From: CBDFLT01 sp965249225
Lineage (GTDB): Bacteria > Chloroflexota > Dehalococcoidia > Lucifugimonadales > G963668185
Direction: 5' to 3'
Assembly: GCA_965249225.1 (NCBI GenBank)
Contig: CBDFLT010000009.1
Coordinates: 310,001 to 374,000, forward strand
DNA: 64,000 bases
Shown here: piece after piece, positions 8,669-17,715 of the stretch
Layout of the letters: every line of letters begins with the position of its first letter
Position numbering within the stretch: position 1 is the stretch's first letter
Program-made: the position numbers and the translations under genes
The notes under the pieces: generated by a model
The model's database searches: none
The model's input: only the letters and a program-made list of their open reading frames with translations
What the model was told of the DNA's origin: nothing

Positions 8669-9805
8669 CTAATCGGCTACGACAACCGGACCCTGTACCT
8701 TCTCCCGTATCTTGTCGATCCTGCGATCTTCAAGCTTCATCGGCAGCCCGCTACCACCGAGGCGAAACATCAGGACCTCCGCCATGATGCTCATCGCAAT
8801 CTCTTCTGGGGTCCGGGCGTGGATATCGAGGCCGACAGGAGAGCGGATCTCCTTGATGCGGTCCACGGGCACTCCGCTGCGAATGAGGTCCTCGTAGATC
8901 AGGATCGTCTTGCGTTTGCTCCCCATTAGGCCAACGTACCTGGCCGGCGTTGCCGCAGCGACCGCCAGGGCCGTGTTGTCGTAACGGTGGCCGCGGGTCG
9001 CAACTATGATGAAGGTGTTCGGGTTGATAGGAAGCGTGGGAAGCGCCTCCTCGGGCTTGAGCGTCACGACCATGTCCGCCTCGGGGAAGCGCTCCTCGTT
9101 AGCGAACTCCTCCCGGTCGTCGGTAATGAACAGCCGGAAGCCCAGCGTCTTGGCCAGGGGAGCGATGGCCTTAGATACGTGACCGCCGCCGCATATCACC
9201 AACTGTGGGGGGGTGGTATAGGCTTCGATGAAGTACTCTGCGCCGCCGTCAGCGACAATGTATTCGTTTCTGCCATGGACCATAAGCACCCGCGCCTTCG
9301 TAATGGCTTCACGGTCCAGTGCCGGATCGCCTAGCGAACCCTCTGTTGTACCATCCTCGCGAATGAACAACTTGGCGCCGATGGCCTCATGTTTCCCCTC
9401 CACAGGCAAAGTGAGACTGGCCAATGCGACAGCAGCACCCCCTTGATAGGCATGGTCGATCTCTGCTGCGAAGGATAGGTAATCCTCCGGCTGGTACACA
9501 GGGTCGATGAGGAAAAACATGGTCCCGCCACACACCAGACCGTCCTGTGCCGCCAGGTCTTCATTGAGCTGGTAGGACCGGTAGTGGGCCGGTCCGCCCC
9601 TCTTCATCAACTCCTTCGCCGCAAACCAGATGTCCCCCTCTACACATCCTCCACCCAGGGTCCCCACACCGCTCCCATCCGGGCGGACCAGTAGCTTAGC
9701 TCCCGGCTTCTGGGGAGTAGAGCCTCGGGTCCGAACCACGGTGGCAATTACAACGGGGTCGCCGTTCTCAAGCGAGCTTATGGCTTCGTGGAAAACTTCC
9801 TGCAT
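8669..9805 (-). CDS. xdhC: XdhC/CoxI family molybdenum cofactor insertion protein
   Basis: A 378-residue protein with the N-terminal XdhC/CoxI domain (VVRTRGSTPQKPGAKLLVR, GTLGGGCVEGDIW) and a C-terminal Rossmann domain (LVICGGGHVSKAIAPLAKTL). Family members bind molybdopterin cofactor and help load the sulfurated form into xanthine dehydrogenase-type hydroxylases. It is the first gene of a two-gene unit with mocA. The ATG lies only about 13 bases beyond a TATGAT -10 box and no ribosome binding site is seen, so the message may be nearly leaderless. Confidence 0.9.
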   Translation of the reverse strand: MQEVFHEAISSLENGDPVVIATVVRTRGSTPQKPGAKLLVRPDGSGVGTLGGGCVEGDIWFAAKELMKRGGPAHYRSYQLNEDLAAQDGLVCGGTMFFLIDPVYQPEDYLSFAAEIDHAYQGGAAVALASLTLPVEGKHEAIGAKLFIREDGTTEGSLGDPALDREAITKARVLMVHGRNEYIVADGGAEYFIEAYTTPPQLVICGGGHVSKAIAPLAKTLGFRLFITDDREEFANEERFPEADMVVTLKPEEALPTLPINPNTFIIVATRGHRYDNTALAVAAATPARYVGLMGSKRKTILIYEDLIRSGVPVDRIKEIRSPVGLDIHARTPEEIAMSIMAEVLMFRLGGSGLPMKLEDRRIDKIREKVQGPVVVAD

Positions 9806-9818
9806 ATCGAGTCACCGA

Positions 9819-9846
9819 ATCATAATTCTACGCTTAAGCTTATCAA
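9819..9846 (-). promoter_or_regulatory. sigma70-like promoter of xdhC-mocA
   Basis: On the minus strand TTGATA and TATGAT are separated by 16 bases, each one base from consensus. The -10 element ends 13 bases before the xdhC ATG, so the predicted 5' untranslated region is about 6 bases. Confidence 0.55.
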
Positions 9847-9924
9847 CTCGGGACGCCTTATTCAACGTGATCCCCATGCAGACGGCTGTTACCGTCTCCC
9901 TGCCATTGCGGCTCGCCGACGGAG

Positions 9925-11217
9925 TTACAGCGAGAGCATCCGCTCTAGGCGTCTACGACCCCGGCAAGGCCCAACCACCGCCACGTTGAGCTTCGAGGTC
10001 TCCAGCAGGTCGTTGGCCACCCGTTGCACGTCTTCGGCATCGATGCCGTCGATCAGGTCGACCACCTCGTCAACTTCGAGAATACGGCCTCTAAGCAACT
10101 CCTGGGCTCCCATCCACACGCTAACCGCGCGTGTGTCCTCCATTTGAAGCATCAACCGCCCCGCGCCCAAGCGCTTGGCCTTCTCCAGCTCATCATCGGG
10201 GACCCGATCTCTGACCTGACCCAGCTCCGCCAGGATGGTCCAGACCGCATCATAAACCCGCTTGGGATCAACTCCGGCGGCGATCACGAAGGCGCCACAG
10301 TCCTGGAAGTGGCTCACGCCGCTGTGAATATCGTAGGCCAGTCCCAGTCTCTCGCGGACCTCAAGGAACAGTCGGCTGCTCATGCCCTCGCCCAAAATGA
10401 TGCTAAGCAGGTCCAGTGCGAACCGGTCCGGATGCGTGATGGACACGCCGGGTAGGGCCACGGATAGGTGGACCTGCTCGGTCTTCCGATACTCAAGGCC
10501 CAGCTGAGGGGCGGACTGCAGGTGTGTGACAGGGGTCCACTCCACCGGGTCGTTGGAGGACCACCCATTGGAAAATGACGCCACGTGCTCCACTACCTCG
10601 TCGTGGGTAACGTTTCCAGCCACGCTGACCACCATGTTGGCGGGACCATAGTAGCGAGACATGTGCTCGGCCACCATGTCCTTGGTTATGCCATTAACCG
10701 ACTCCTCGGTGCCGGCTATATCGCGGCCCAGGGGATGGTCCGGCCAGAGCATCGCGTCGATGAGGGAGTCGACCTTATAGCCGGGGTAGTCGTGGTTCAT
10801 GCGAAGCTCTTCCAGCACCACCATGCGTTCTTTGTCGATATCTGTCTGGAGGAGAAGAGGGCTGCGCAACATGTCCATCAGCAGGTCCATGCTGTCGCCG
10901 AAGTGCGGGTGGGGCACTTTACACCAGTAAACGGTCAACTCCTGATCGGTGCTGGCATTCAGAGCCCCGCCCATCCCCTCCACCGCGCCACTGATTTCCT
11001 TGGGGCTGGGCCTACGCTTGGTGCCTTTGAACACCAGGTGTTCGACGAAATGCGAGAGCCCGGCCCGCTCCTCCGACTCATATCTGGAACCCACCCCGAT
11101 GAAGACGTTGATGGATACCGAGCGTGTACGCGGCATCTCGGAGGTAACGATCCTGAGGCCGTTGTCCAGCGTGGTCTTCTTGAAGGAGGTTTCGTTCTCT
11201 TCCATCGATATTTTCAT
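9925..11217 (-). CDS. M16 family zinc peptidase (processing-peptidase-like)
   Basis: About 430 residues with the inverted zinc motif HxxEH in GLSHFVEHLVFKGT, preceded by the LDNGLRIVTSEMPRTRSVSI start typical of M16B peptidases. The C-terminal half (SSRLFLEVRERLGLAYDIHS) is the second M16 domain, so one chain carries both halves. Bacterial members clip small proteins or leader peptides in the cytoplasm. The frame extends 15 codons upstream, but the conserved part begins after MKIS/MEEN; I use the ATG of MKIS. It lies downstream of the DUF6282 gene. Confidence 0.88.
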   Translation of the reverse strand: MKISMEENETSFKKTTLDNGLRIVTSEMPRTRSVSINVFIGVGSRYESEERAGLSHFVEHLVFKGTKRRPSPKEISGAVEGMGGALNASTDQELTVYWCKVPHPHFGDSMDLLMDMLRSPLLLQTDIDKERMVVLEELRMNHDYPGYKVDSLIDAMLWPDHPLGRDIAGTEESVNGITKDMVAEHMSRYYGPANMVVSVAGNVTHDEVVEHVASFSNGWSSNDPVEWTPVTHLQSAPQLGLEYRKTEQVHLSVALPGVSITHPDRFALDLLSIILGEGMSSRLFLEVRERLGLAYDIHSGVSHFQDCGAFVIAAGVDPKRVYDAVWTILAELGQVRDRVPDDELEKAKRLGAGRLMLQMEDTRAVSVWMGAQELLRGRILEVDEVVDLIDGIDAEDVQRVANDLLETSKLNVAVVGPCRGRRRLERMLSL

Positions 11218-11343
11218 AATGCCGGTTTTTTTAGGATACAGCACTTCCAGCCAACGGCTCACCTCTGCAGAACACCCGCAACGGCTGGGTTACACGCCAC
11301 GTCAGGGAGCCATGTTACCAATAGTGCGCTTATTGAACCGCCT

Positions 11344-12195
11344 CTAGGGATTCAACCCGAGGAGCTTGGCCGGGTTATGCTTGACCAGGACCGCCACGTC
11401 GTCGGATGACATGCCAACGTCCATTAGCGCCGCAATGGCCATCCGCATGCCCTCGGACGGAGGAGGATTGAGCCACTGTCCAAAATCGGTGGTGACCAGG
11501 CAGTGCTCCACGCCAAGGGTTCTCAGGGCGGCGACCATATCTTCCGGCGTAGTTATTTTCTCAGATGGCATGCAATCAGCGAAAGTAAACTCGATATATA
11601 CGCCCACCGATGCCATCTCGCGCAGCTCCTCAATGGTCGCGGCGTCCCTCGGGTGGGTGGCGATCATCCTGGTAACACCGCTGGCCTTTGCGGCCTTGAA
11701 AAGGGCCATCGTCTCTGCGGGCGACGCGTGGCCTGAGGCGAGTACCATGTCCTTACTGGCAACGATCTCGATAATCTGGTGGACGCTTTCGTGGAGCGCG
11801 CCGTCGTCCGTGAGGAGGCGTATTCCCGGACCCGTTCCCTGGCCCCGGCGGAAGAAGTCGGCGCTCTCGGTAGGCATCCAAACGACCTTCGCGCCGAGAT
11901 TGGCTGCTGTCTGGACGGCCTCGGGATTGAGGCCTCCTACCGCGCTGTTCAACGTGATCGATCCGACCACCGTCAGCCCAGGGTACATCCGGTTCAGCGC
12001 GTAAGTTAGAGGAGCGGTTGGGTACTCATGGCTCTTCAGGACGAAGCCACCCATCTCGGCTTCCTGGGCGTAGCGGGCGGCGTCCAGGGCGTCAAGGCGT
12101 CTTTGATACGTGGGGTCAGGCGCGGCGTGGACGTGGAGATCGAAGGAGCCTCTTAAAGTCTCCTCAACCGCCGTATTGAAATCGTCGATGGTCAC
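11344..12195 (-). CDS. DUF6282 family protein (amidohydrolase-like)
   Basis: A 283-residue protein with an N-terminal FDLHVHAAPDPTYQRRLDAL segment, resembling the HxH metal motif of amidohydrolase and PHP barrels. LKSHEYPTAPLTYALN and SGHASPAETMALFKAAKASG follow, a pattern I associate with DUF6282. Conserved histidines suggest a metal-dependent hydrolase of unknown substrate. Related genes often sit in catabolic clusters; here its neighbour is an M16 peptidase, which does not point to a pathway. Confidence 0.75.
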   Translation of the reverse strand: MTIDDFNTAVEETLRGSFDLHVHAAPDPTYQRRLDALDAARYAQEAEMGGFVLKSHEYPTAPLTYALNRMYPGLTVVGSITLNSAVGGLNPEAVQTAANLGAKVVWMPTESADFFRRGQGTGPGIRLLTDDGALHESVHQIIEIVASKDMVLASGHASPAETMALFKAAKASGVTRMIATHPRDAATIEELREMASVGVYIEFTFADCMPSEKITTPEDMVAALRTLGVEHCLVTTDFGQWLNPPPSEGMRMAIAALMDVGMSSDDVAVLVKHNPAKLLGLNP

Positions 12196-12336
12196 GGTTG
12201 TTTATTGGGCCTATCCTAAGGTGTGGCTGTTCGGGGAGGGACACGCGCAAGCGAGTATACACCGCCGAACACTTAGTCGACAGTGGGCAGGCGAATCTCA
12301 ACCGAGATGAGGGCCGGCCCCCGATGTTCGGTAGGG

Positions 12337-12342
12337 TATAAT
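12337..12342 (+). promoter_or_regulatory. TATAAT -10 box of the molybdoenzyme gene
   Basis: A perfect TATAAT lies 52 bases before the chosen ATG and 7 bases before an in-frame GTG at 12350. No good -35 element is visible at the usual distance. Transcription from here would start close to the GTG. Confidence 0.4.
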
Positions 12343-12394
12343 CGATCGGGTGCCGATCGACCGTGTAGTGCACCACGCCGCGAAAGAGCCGGTG

Positions 12395-13009
12395 ATGCTT
12401 AGAAAACTCGGCCGCGTACAGAAAATCTGGCAAGACCAGGAAGGCCTTGACGTCCCTCCAGGCCAGTTCGTCACGGAGAAGTTCCCCGTGCTAAACTTCG
12501 GTCCCACTCCTGAGATCGACCTAGACACGTGGCGGTTCAGGATCTTCGGGCTGGTGGCCGAGGAAGTCACCTTTGGGTGGAAAGAGTTCACCAACTTGCC
12601 CACGGTGACGGTCGCGGCGCCCTTCCATTGCGTGACGCAGTGGAGCCGCCTGGAAAACACGTGGGAGGGCGTTGCCTTCACCGAGATCATGAAACTCATC
12701 GAGCTCAAGCCCGGTGACGGCTACGTCATGGTCCACTGCTATGGAGGTCACTCCACCAACCTGTCGCTGGACGCCCTCATGGACGACGATGTGCTGTTTG
12801 CATACCGGCACGACGGTAATCCCCTGGAGCCCAGCCACGGAGGTCCTCTGCGCCTCGTCGTGCCCAAACGATACGGCTATAAGAGCGCCAAGTGGGTCAA
12901 CGGACTCGAGTTTATGGCCGAAGACGCCCCTGGGTTCTGGGAGGTCAGGGGATACCACATGAACGGCGACCCGGTAAAGGAAGAGCGGTTCTGGAACGAG
13001 CTAACCTAG
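12395..13009 (+). CDS. sulfite oxidase/YedY-like molybdopterin oxidoreductase
   Basis: A 204-residue protein equal to the oxidoreductase molybdopterin-binding domain. The Mo-ligand cysteine is in PFHCVTQWS, and HCYGGHSTNLSL, HGGPLRLVVPK and KSAKWVNGLEF follow, as in the family of short cytoplasmic sulfite-oxidase-like proteins. There is no dimerisation domain and no Tat signal, so unlike MsrP it should stay inside the cell. The start is the ATG of MLRKLGRV, after AAAGAG. An upstream in-frame GTG at 12350 would add 15 residues and fit a leaderless message. Confidence 0.88.
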   Translation: MLRKLGRVQKIWQDQEGLDVPPGQFVTEKFPVLNFGPTPEIDLDTWRFRIFGLVAEEVTFGWKEFTNLPTVTVAAPFHCVTQWSRLENTWEGVAFTEIMKLIELKPGDGYVMVHCYGGHSTNLSLDALMDDDVLFAYRHDGNPLEPSHGGPLRLVVPKRYGYKSAKWVNGLEFMAEDAPGFWEVRGYHMNGDPVKEERFWNELT

Positions 13010-13045
13010 CCGCCTAGCGCGTGGCCCGGAAAACCGTCCCGCCTA

Positions 13046-13213
13046 TCAGGCCACCTTCTTCTTCGCCCTGGAAATAGCGGGCGCAAGCTGACCATTCACC
13101 CTGTCAACGTCAACCATGTAGCCACACTGCAGGCACTTTTTATATTCGCCATAGACATCGGATTCTTTGTAAATGTCTCCATGGCATCGAGGACATTCTT
13201 TGAGGTACAACAC
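13046..13213 (-). CDS. small zinc-ribbon protein (55 aa)
   Basis: Two CxxC pairs (CPRC and CLQC, 20 residues apart) form a complete zinc ribbon, with a lysine-rich end (SRAKKKVA). The frame opens earlier, but GGAGGTGA lies 6-7 bases before the GTG used here, which decides the start. Function unknown; similar ribbons occur in small regulators and in RNA-polymerase-like or ribosomal accessory proteins. It stands alone between a molybdoenzyme gene and the heat-shock operon. Confidence 0.65.
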   Translation of the reverse strand: MLYLKECPRCHGDIYKESDVYGEYKKCLQCGYMVDVDRVNGQLAPAISRAKKKVA

Positions 13214-13405
13214 TGCCGCTTCACCTCCGTGACACACTCACCACCCACATCCCGCTGCACTTTACTTTGTACTCGATACGGTCATTGTGTAAGGGTCTAT
13301 TTGACCGCAGTAAGCACGCTATTTATACGTTAGATGCACTACCTCGGATTCGGGTTCCAGCAAGGCGTGATCTACCAAAGGATTAATCATCCTATAATAT
13401 AAAAA

Positions 13406-13434
13406 TTGACACGGAACATATCAAGTTATAGAAT
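13406..13434 (+). promoter_or_regulatory. sigma70-like promoter of hspR-grpE-dnaK
   Basis: TTGACA and TAGAAT are separated by exactly 17 bases in an AT-rich stretch of about 120 bases in an otherwise GC-rich region. The start of hspR lies 43 bases downstream of the -10 box. No textbook CIRCE or HAIR operator is seen. Confidence 0.65.
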
Positions 13435-13476
13435 ACGTTATATTAGACGATTTTTAAATGGACACCGTAGCCTGAT

Positions 13477-14004
13477 ATGAAACCAAGGCCATCCGCCGGT
13501 CAACGGCCGGAACGCAGACCTTGGGTCGACGCCCACAAGTCCCGTTTCCCACTGGGATTCCCGATGCCTTCCGATAGCTCTAGGGGAGCCCTTCGCCCCA
13601 CTCGCGGCAGGCCAAAGACGGCCACGGAACACATGGAGGAGGCGCTCGAACCCGATAGACGGGACGAGGAAGAGCGGGGCGTTTATATCATCAGCGTCGC
13701 CGCTCGTATCGTCGAGATGCACCCGCAGACCCTGCGGAAGTACGAGAGAGTTGGGCTGGTGACGCCCTCCCGCACCGATGGAATGCTGCGCCTTTACTCC
13801 GAGGAGGACGTCTCCAGGCTCAGGTTGATCAAAACACTCGTCGATGATATGGGCCTCAACCTGGCGGGCGTCCAACTGGCTTTAAGGCTCTTCAACCAGT
13901 TACTAATGATGAGATTGCGAGTCAACAGCCTGGAGGGGAGTGCCCTTAGAGACTATCTCAACGAAAGCCTTAGAGAAGTATTCGAGTTGCTCCAGAGTAG
14001 ATAG
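13477..14004 (+). CDS. hspR: HspR-type MerR-family heat-shock repressor
   Basis: A 175-residue regulator. The winged helix spans about residues 69-135 with the HspR signature ISVAARIVEMHPQTLRKYER followed by VGLVTPSRTDGMLRLYSEED. It stands first in an operon with grpE and dnaK, as HspR does in other bacteria, and should repress that operon with DnaK as co-repressor. A basic, proline-rich extension of about 65 residues precedes the DNA-binding domain, longer than in most HspR proteins. The true start could be later (ATG 13564 or 13633). Confidence 0.85.
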   Translation: MKPRPSAGQRPERRPWVDAHKSRFPLGFPMPSDSSRGALRPTRGRPKTATEHMEEALEPDRRDEEERGVYIISVAARIVEMHPQTLRKYERVGLVTPSRTDGMLRLYSEEDVSRLRLIKTLVDDMGLNLAGVQLALRLFNQLLMMRLRVNSLEGSALRDYLNESLREVFELLQSR

Positions 14005-14037
14005 CTCCAGTCAACCGCTGGCAAAGATCGAGGAGAG

Positions 14038-14649
14038 ATGAGTCCACGCAGTAAGCAGCCCAAGGATAAGAAACCGGAAGAGGGAAAGCAGCCGACGGCA
14101 CGTCAAGAACCGGATGCCGCCGCCAAAACGGACGAGGAGACGCTGGTTCAGGAGCAGCTTGAGGAAGCGCTCAGGGAAAAGGACCAGTTCCGAAGGATGG
14201 CGCAGCGCGCTCAGGCCGACCTGATAAACTACAAGCGCCGCGCCGAGGAAGAGCAAACGGAGATAAGGCGTTACGGCAACTCCCAACTGATCCTGAAGAT
14301 GCTCCCCATTGTCGACGACCTCGAACGAGCATTGGCCCTAGTTCCCGACGATGCGGTGGCACCGGGATGGCTCGAGGGGCTCACGCTGGTGCAGCGCAAG
14401 ATAGATAGCTTCCTTGAATCGGAAGGGGTAACCAAGATAGTCGCCCTCGGCCAGCCCTTCGCGCCCGACGAGCACGAGGCCATATCCTACGAGATATCGG
14501 AGGACGGCGCCGAAGAGGGAACGGTGGTAAGGGTTATCCAAGAAGGATACAAGCAGCACGACCGGGTGCTAAGGGCCGCACAGGTAACGGTTGCCAGAGC
14601 GCCCGAAAAAGAAGACGAGCCTGAATCCAGTCAGGAGGACGCACAGTAA
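14038..14649 (+). CDS. grpE: nucleotide exchange factor GrpE
   Basis: A 203-residue GrpE. A charged N-terminus leads into the long coiled-coil helix (about residues 40-85, EKDQFRRMAQRAQADLINYK) and the C-terminal beta domain (ALGQPFAPDEHEAISYEIS, VVRVIQEGYKQHDRVLRAAQ). It releases ADP from DnaK. A GAGGAGAG site precedes the ATG. The TAA stop shares one base with the dnaK ATG, so the two are translationally coupled. Confidence 0.95.
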   Translation: MSPRSKQPKDKKPEEGKQPTARQEPDAAAKTDEETLVQEQLEEALREKDQFRRMAQRAQADLINYKRRAEEEQTEIRRYGNSQLILKMLPIVDDLERALALVPDDAVAPGWLEGLTLVQRKIDSFLESEGVTKIVALGQPFAPDEHEAISYEISEDGAEEGTVVRVIQEGYKQHDRVLRAAQVTVARAPEKEDEPESSQEDAQ

Positions 14650-16577
14650 TGCCCAAAGTCCTTGGAATCGACCTTGGAACAACCAACTCATGCATGGCGA
14701 TCATAGAGGGAGGAGAACCACGGGTAGTCGAGAACGTGGACGGAAACCGGACCACCCCCTCCGTGGTCGCCGTCAACCCAAAGACCGGGGAGCGCTACGT
14801 CGGGATGACCGCCAGGCGTCAGGCCGTGACCAACCCGGAAAACACCGTGTATTCAGTAAAGCGCTTTATGGGACGCCGGTTCAAGGAAGAGTCGGTACAG
14901 CACGACATAAAGCTCGTCTCATTCAAGGTCGCGGAACACACCAACAGTGACGCCCAAGTAAAGATGGGCGACAAGACCTATGCCCCCCCTGAAATCGCCG
15001 CCATGATTCTGCAGAAGCTCAAGCAAGATGCCGAGGCCAAGCTGGGCGAAAAGATAACGCAGGCGGTGATAACCGTTCCCGCCTACTTCAACGACAGCCA
15101 GCGGAACGCGACCAAAGACGCGGGGCGAATAGCGGGGCTCGAAGTGCTGCGAATCATCAACGAGCCTACAGCCGCCTCTCTGGCGTACGGGTTGGACAAG
15201 AAGACCGAGGAGACGGTGGCGGTATTCGATCTGGGAGGAGGAACCTTCGATATCTCTATCCTGCAGATCGGCGACGGTGTCTTCGAGGTCAAGGCCACCA
15301 ACGGCGACACCCACCTTGGCGGAGACGACTTCGACCAGAGGGTCATCGACTGGATAGCTAAAGAGTTCAAGAAGGAGCAAGGGATCGACTTGAAGAAGGA
15401 CCGCATGGCCCTCCAGCGCATGCGCGAAGCCGCCGAACGCGCCAAAGTCGAGCTGTCCACTCTGATGCAGACGGAGATCAACCTCCCGTTCATCACGGCG
15501 GACCAGGAGGGACCCAAGCACCTGGTCATGACCCTCACGCGCGCCACGCTCGAACAGCTCACCCAGGAACTGGTCGAGAGGTTGGTCGAGCCGTGCAAGC
15601 AGGCGATGGCCGACGCCGAGGTGAAGGCCTCGGACATAAACGAGGTGATCATGGTCGGCGGGATGACACGAATGCCAGTAGTCCAGAAGACCGTGGTGGA
15701 CCTCTTCGGCAGAGAGCCTCACCAGGGGGTCAATCCCGACGAGGTGGTCTCGGTCGGCGCGGCGATACAGGCTGGAGTGCTGCAGGGCGACGTGCACGAC
15801 ATACTACTTCTTGACGTTACGCCGCTCACCCTGGGGATCGAGACCCTGGGCGGGGTGATGTCCACGCTCATCGCACGCAACACCACCATCCCCACATCCA
15901 AGGGCGAGACGTTTACCACCGCCGCCGACGGACAAACGAGCGTGGAGGTACACGTCCTTCAGGGCGAACGCCCCATGTCCTCCGGCAACAAGTCCATCGG
16001 CCGGTTCATGCTTGACGGCATTCTGCCCGCGCCCAGGGGCACGCCTCAGGTCGAAGTCACCTTCGACATCGACGCTAATGGCATCCTCAACGTATCGGCC
16101 AAAGACAAGGGCACGGGGAAGGAGCAGAGCATCACAATCACCGCAAGCTCCGGCCTCTCGCAAGAGGAAATCGAGGCGAGGATTAAGGAAGCCGAGCAAC
16201 ACGCGGAAGAAGACAGGCTCCGTCAAGAGGAGGTCGGCGCGCGAAACGCGGCGGAAAACGCAGTGTACGCGGCGGAAAAGCTTCTGGTGGATAACGCGGA
16301 CAAGGTGCCTGAGGACCTCAAGAAGGAGATAGAGGAAAAAGTGGCTACCGTGCGTACCGCCCTCGAAGGCCAGGATAAGTCGGCCATCGATAGCGCGCTG
16401 GAAGACCTCAATGCCGCCGTTCAGAAAGTAGGCCAGGTCGTTTACAGCCAGGCCGGCGCACCAGGCGAAGGCCAGGCGGCGCCGGAGGGAGACCAGGCCG
16501 AGGGAGGGGATGATGGAGATGGTGAGGACGGTGAGCCTGAAGAGGGGACTGTCGAAGGGGAATACCGGGAAGTGTAG
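14649..16577 (+). CDS. dnaK: chaperone protein DnaK (Hsp70)
   Basis: A 642-residue Hsp70. The ATPase motifs GIDLGTTNSCMAIIEGGEPR, AVFDLGGGTFDISIL and VGGMTRMPVVQK are all present. The substrate domain begins after DVTPLTLGIETLGGVM, and the tail is acidic and glycine-rich (EGGDDGDGEDGEPEEGT). It uses ATP to hold and release unfolded chains with GrpE. dnaJ does not follow, since the next gene is convergent, so the J-protein must be encoded elsewhere. Confidence 0.98.
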   Translation: MPKVLGIDLGTTNSCMAIIEGGEPRVVENVDGNRTTPSVVAVNPKTGERYVGMTARRQAVTNPENTVYSVKRFMGRRFKEESVQHDIKLVSFKVAEHTNSDAQVKMGDKTYAPPEIAAMILQKLKQDAEAKLGEKITQAVITVPAYFNDSQRNATKDAGRIAGLEVLRIINEPTAASLAYGLDKKTEETVAVFDLGGGTFDISILQIGDGVFEVKATNGDTHLGGDDFDQRVIDWIAKEFKKEQGIDLKKDRMALQRMREAAERAKVELSTLMQTEINLPFITADQEGPKHLVMTLTRATLEQLTQELVERLVEPCKQAMADAEVKASDINEVIMVGGMTRMPVVQKTVVDLFGREPHQGVNPDEVVSVGAAIQAGVLQGDVHDILLLDVTPLTLGIETLGGVMSTLIARNTTIPTSKGETFTTAADGQTSVEVHVLQGERPMSSGNKSIGRFMLDGILPAPRGTPQVEVTFDIDANGILNVSAKDKGTGKEQSITITASSGLSQEEIEARIKEAEQHAEEDRLRQEEVGARNAAENAVYAAEKLLVDNADKVPEDLKKEIEEKVATVRTALEGQDKSAIDSALEDLNAAVQKVGQVVYSQAGAPGEGQAAPEGDQAEGGDDGDGEDGEPEEGTVEGEYREV

Positions 16578-16584
16578 CGCCCGC

Positions 16585-17715
16585 CTACGCGGACCTTACT
16601 CCGTGGGTGGGGAAGATGAGGCTGTGGACCGCCTGCACGCTTGATTCAGCGAATACCCGCGCGTCTTTGGCCATCTGGTCGTCGATTCGCGGCCCCTCTC
16701 GGTCGCGCAAGTTGACAACTCCGTACATCTCTCCGTAGGCTGCCGGAATCTCGTCGGGAAAAGTCTGACCCATCATGATGCCGTAGGCCGTCGTCCAGGC
16801 CCGTGCCACGGCATGAAGGTCGTAGCCCCCACCCCCCAGAGCCAGCCACCGCGGGGCCAGCCCGGAGAAGCGGGCCACGGCCTCCCCGAACCCCTGCACC
16901 GTCAACGCGAGGTGCGTGATGGGATCGCGGAAGTGGGAGTCGATTCCCAGTTGGGTGACCAGAACGTCGGGCTGGAAGGCCTCCACCAGCGGAGGCACCA
17001 CCTCTCGAAACGCCCACAGGTAGGTATCGTCACCCGTGGAAGGGTACAGCGGCACGTTTACAGAGTAGCCCCGGCCGCGTCCGGCGCCGGTCTCCTGAGT
17101 GAACCCCGTGCCGGGAAATAGAAAGGCCCCGGACTCGTGTATGGAGATGGTCAGGACGGCATCGGTCTCATAAAAGGCGTGCTGAACGCCGTCGCCATGG
17201 TGGCAGTCGATGTCAACGTAGGCCACCCGCATCCCTTGCGCAAGCAGAGCCTTGATGGCGATCACGGGGTCGTTGAATACGCAGAACCCGTATGCGTAGC
17301 CCGGCATGGCATGGTGCAGACCCCCTGATATGCTGAAGGCGGCGTCTACTTCGCCCGACGTCAAAAGCTCCGCCGCCTTAAGAGACGCCCCCGTTGAGAG
17401 AGCGGCCGCATCGTAAATCCCTGCGTAAATCGGGTTGTCGCCGGGGCCGAAGTTAAACTGCGCAGGATCAGGCGAGTTCTCTCCATCGCCAAAGGCCCGC
17501 ACCGCCTGAATGTACTCAGGGCTGTGGTAGGTTAGAATCTCGCTCTCGGTCGCGGGACGAGGCTGCGCGAGTCGGGCATTCGGCGAGTCGAATGCCGCGT
17601 ATGCGTCGAGCAGCTCGTACGTGTATTGAAGCCGTAGCGGCTTCATGGGATGGCTCTCGCCCAGGCTGTGTTGGGTGAGAGCTCGATCGTAGATGAACGC
17701 TACTTTCCCCGCCAT
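16585..17715 (-). CDS. histone deacetylase family protein (AcuC-like)
   Basis: A 376-residue arginase/deacetylase-fold enzyme. The zinc and catalytic segments of class I/II deacetylases are present: GGLHHAMPGYAYGFCVFNDP (His-His and the acidic pair), VDIDCHHGDGVQHAFY and the late ALGGGGYDLHAVARAW loop. Bacterial relatives such as AcuC remove acyl groups from lysines, for example on acetyl-CoA synthetase. It overlaps the preceding Mut7-C gene by 16 bases and is the last gene of a five-gene minus-strand run. Confidence 0.88.
   Translation of the reverse strand: MAGKVAFIYDRALTQHSLGESHPMKPLRLQYTYELLDAYAAFDSPNARLAQPRPATESEILTYHSPEYIQAVRAFGDGENSPDPAQFNFGPGDNPIYAGIYDAAALSTGASLKAAELLTSGEVDAAFSISGGLHHAMPGYAYGFCVFNDPVIAIKALLAQGMRVAYVDIDCHHGDGVQHAFYETDAVLTISIHESGAFLFPGTGFTQETGAGRGRGYSVNVPLYPSTGDDTYLWAFREVVPPLVEAFQPDVLVTQLGIDSHFRDPITHLALTVQGFGEAVARFSGLAPRWLALGGGGYDLHAVARAWTTAYGIMMGQTFPDEIPAAYGEMYGVVNLRDREGPRIDDQMAKDARVFAESSVQAVHSLIFPTHGVRSA

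Noticed and set aside
13260..13476. HAIR or CIRCE heat-shock operator before hspR
   Set aside because: Neither CTTGAGT-N7-ACTCAAG nor TTAGCACTC-N9-GAGTGCTAA is present; only a four-base inverted repeat TTGA/TCAA is seen.
14919..15797. A 292-codon frame antisense to dnaK
   Set aside because: It mirrors the third-position GC bias of dnaK and has no features of its own.
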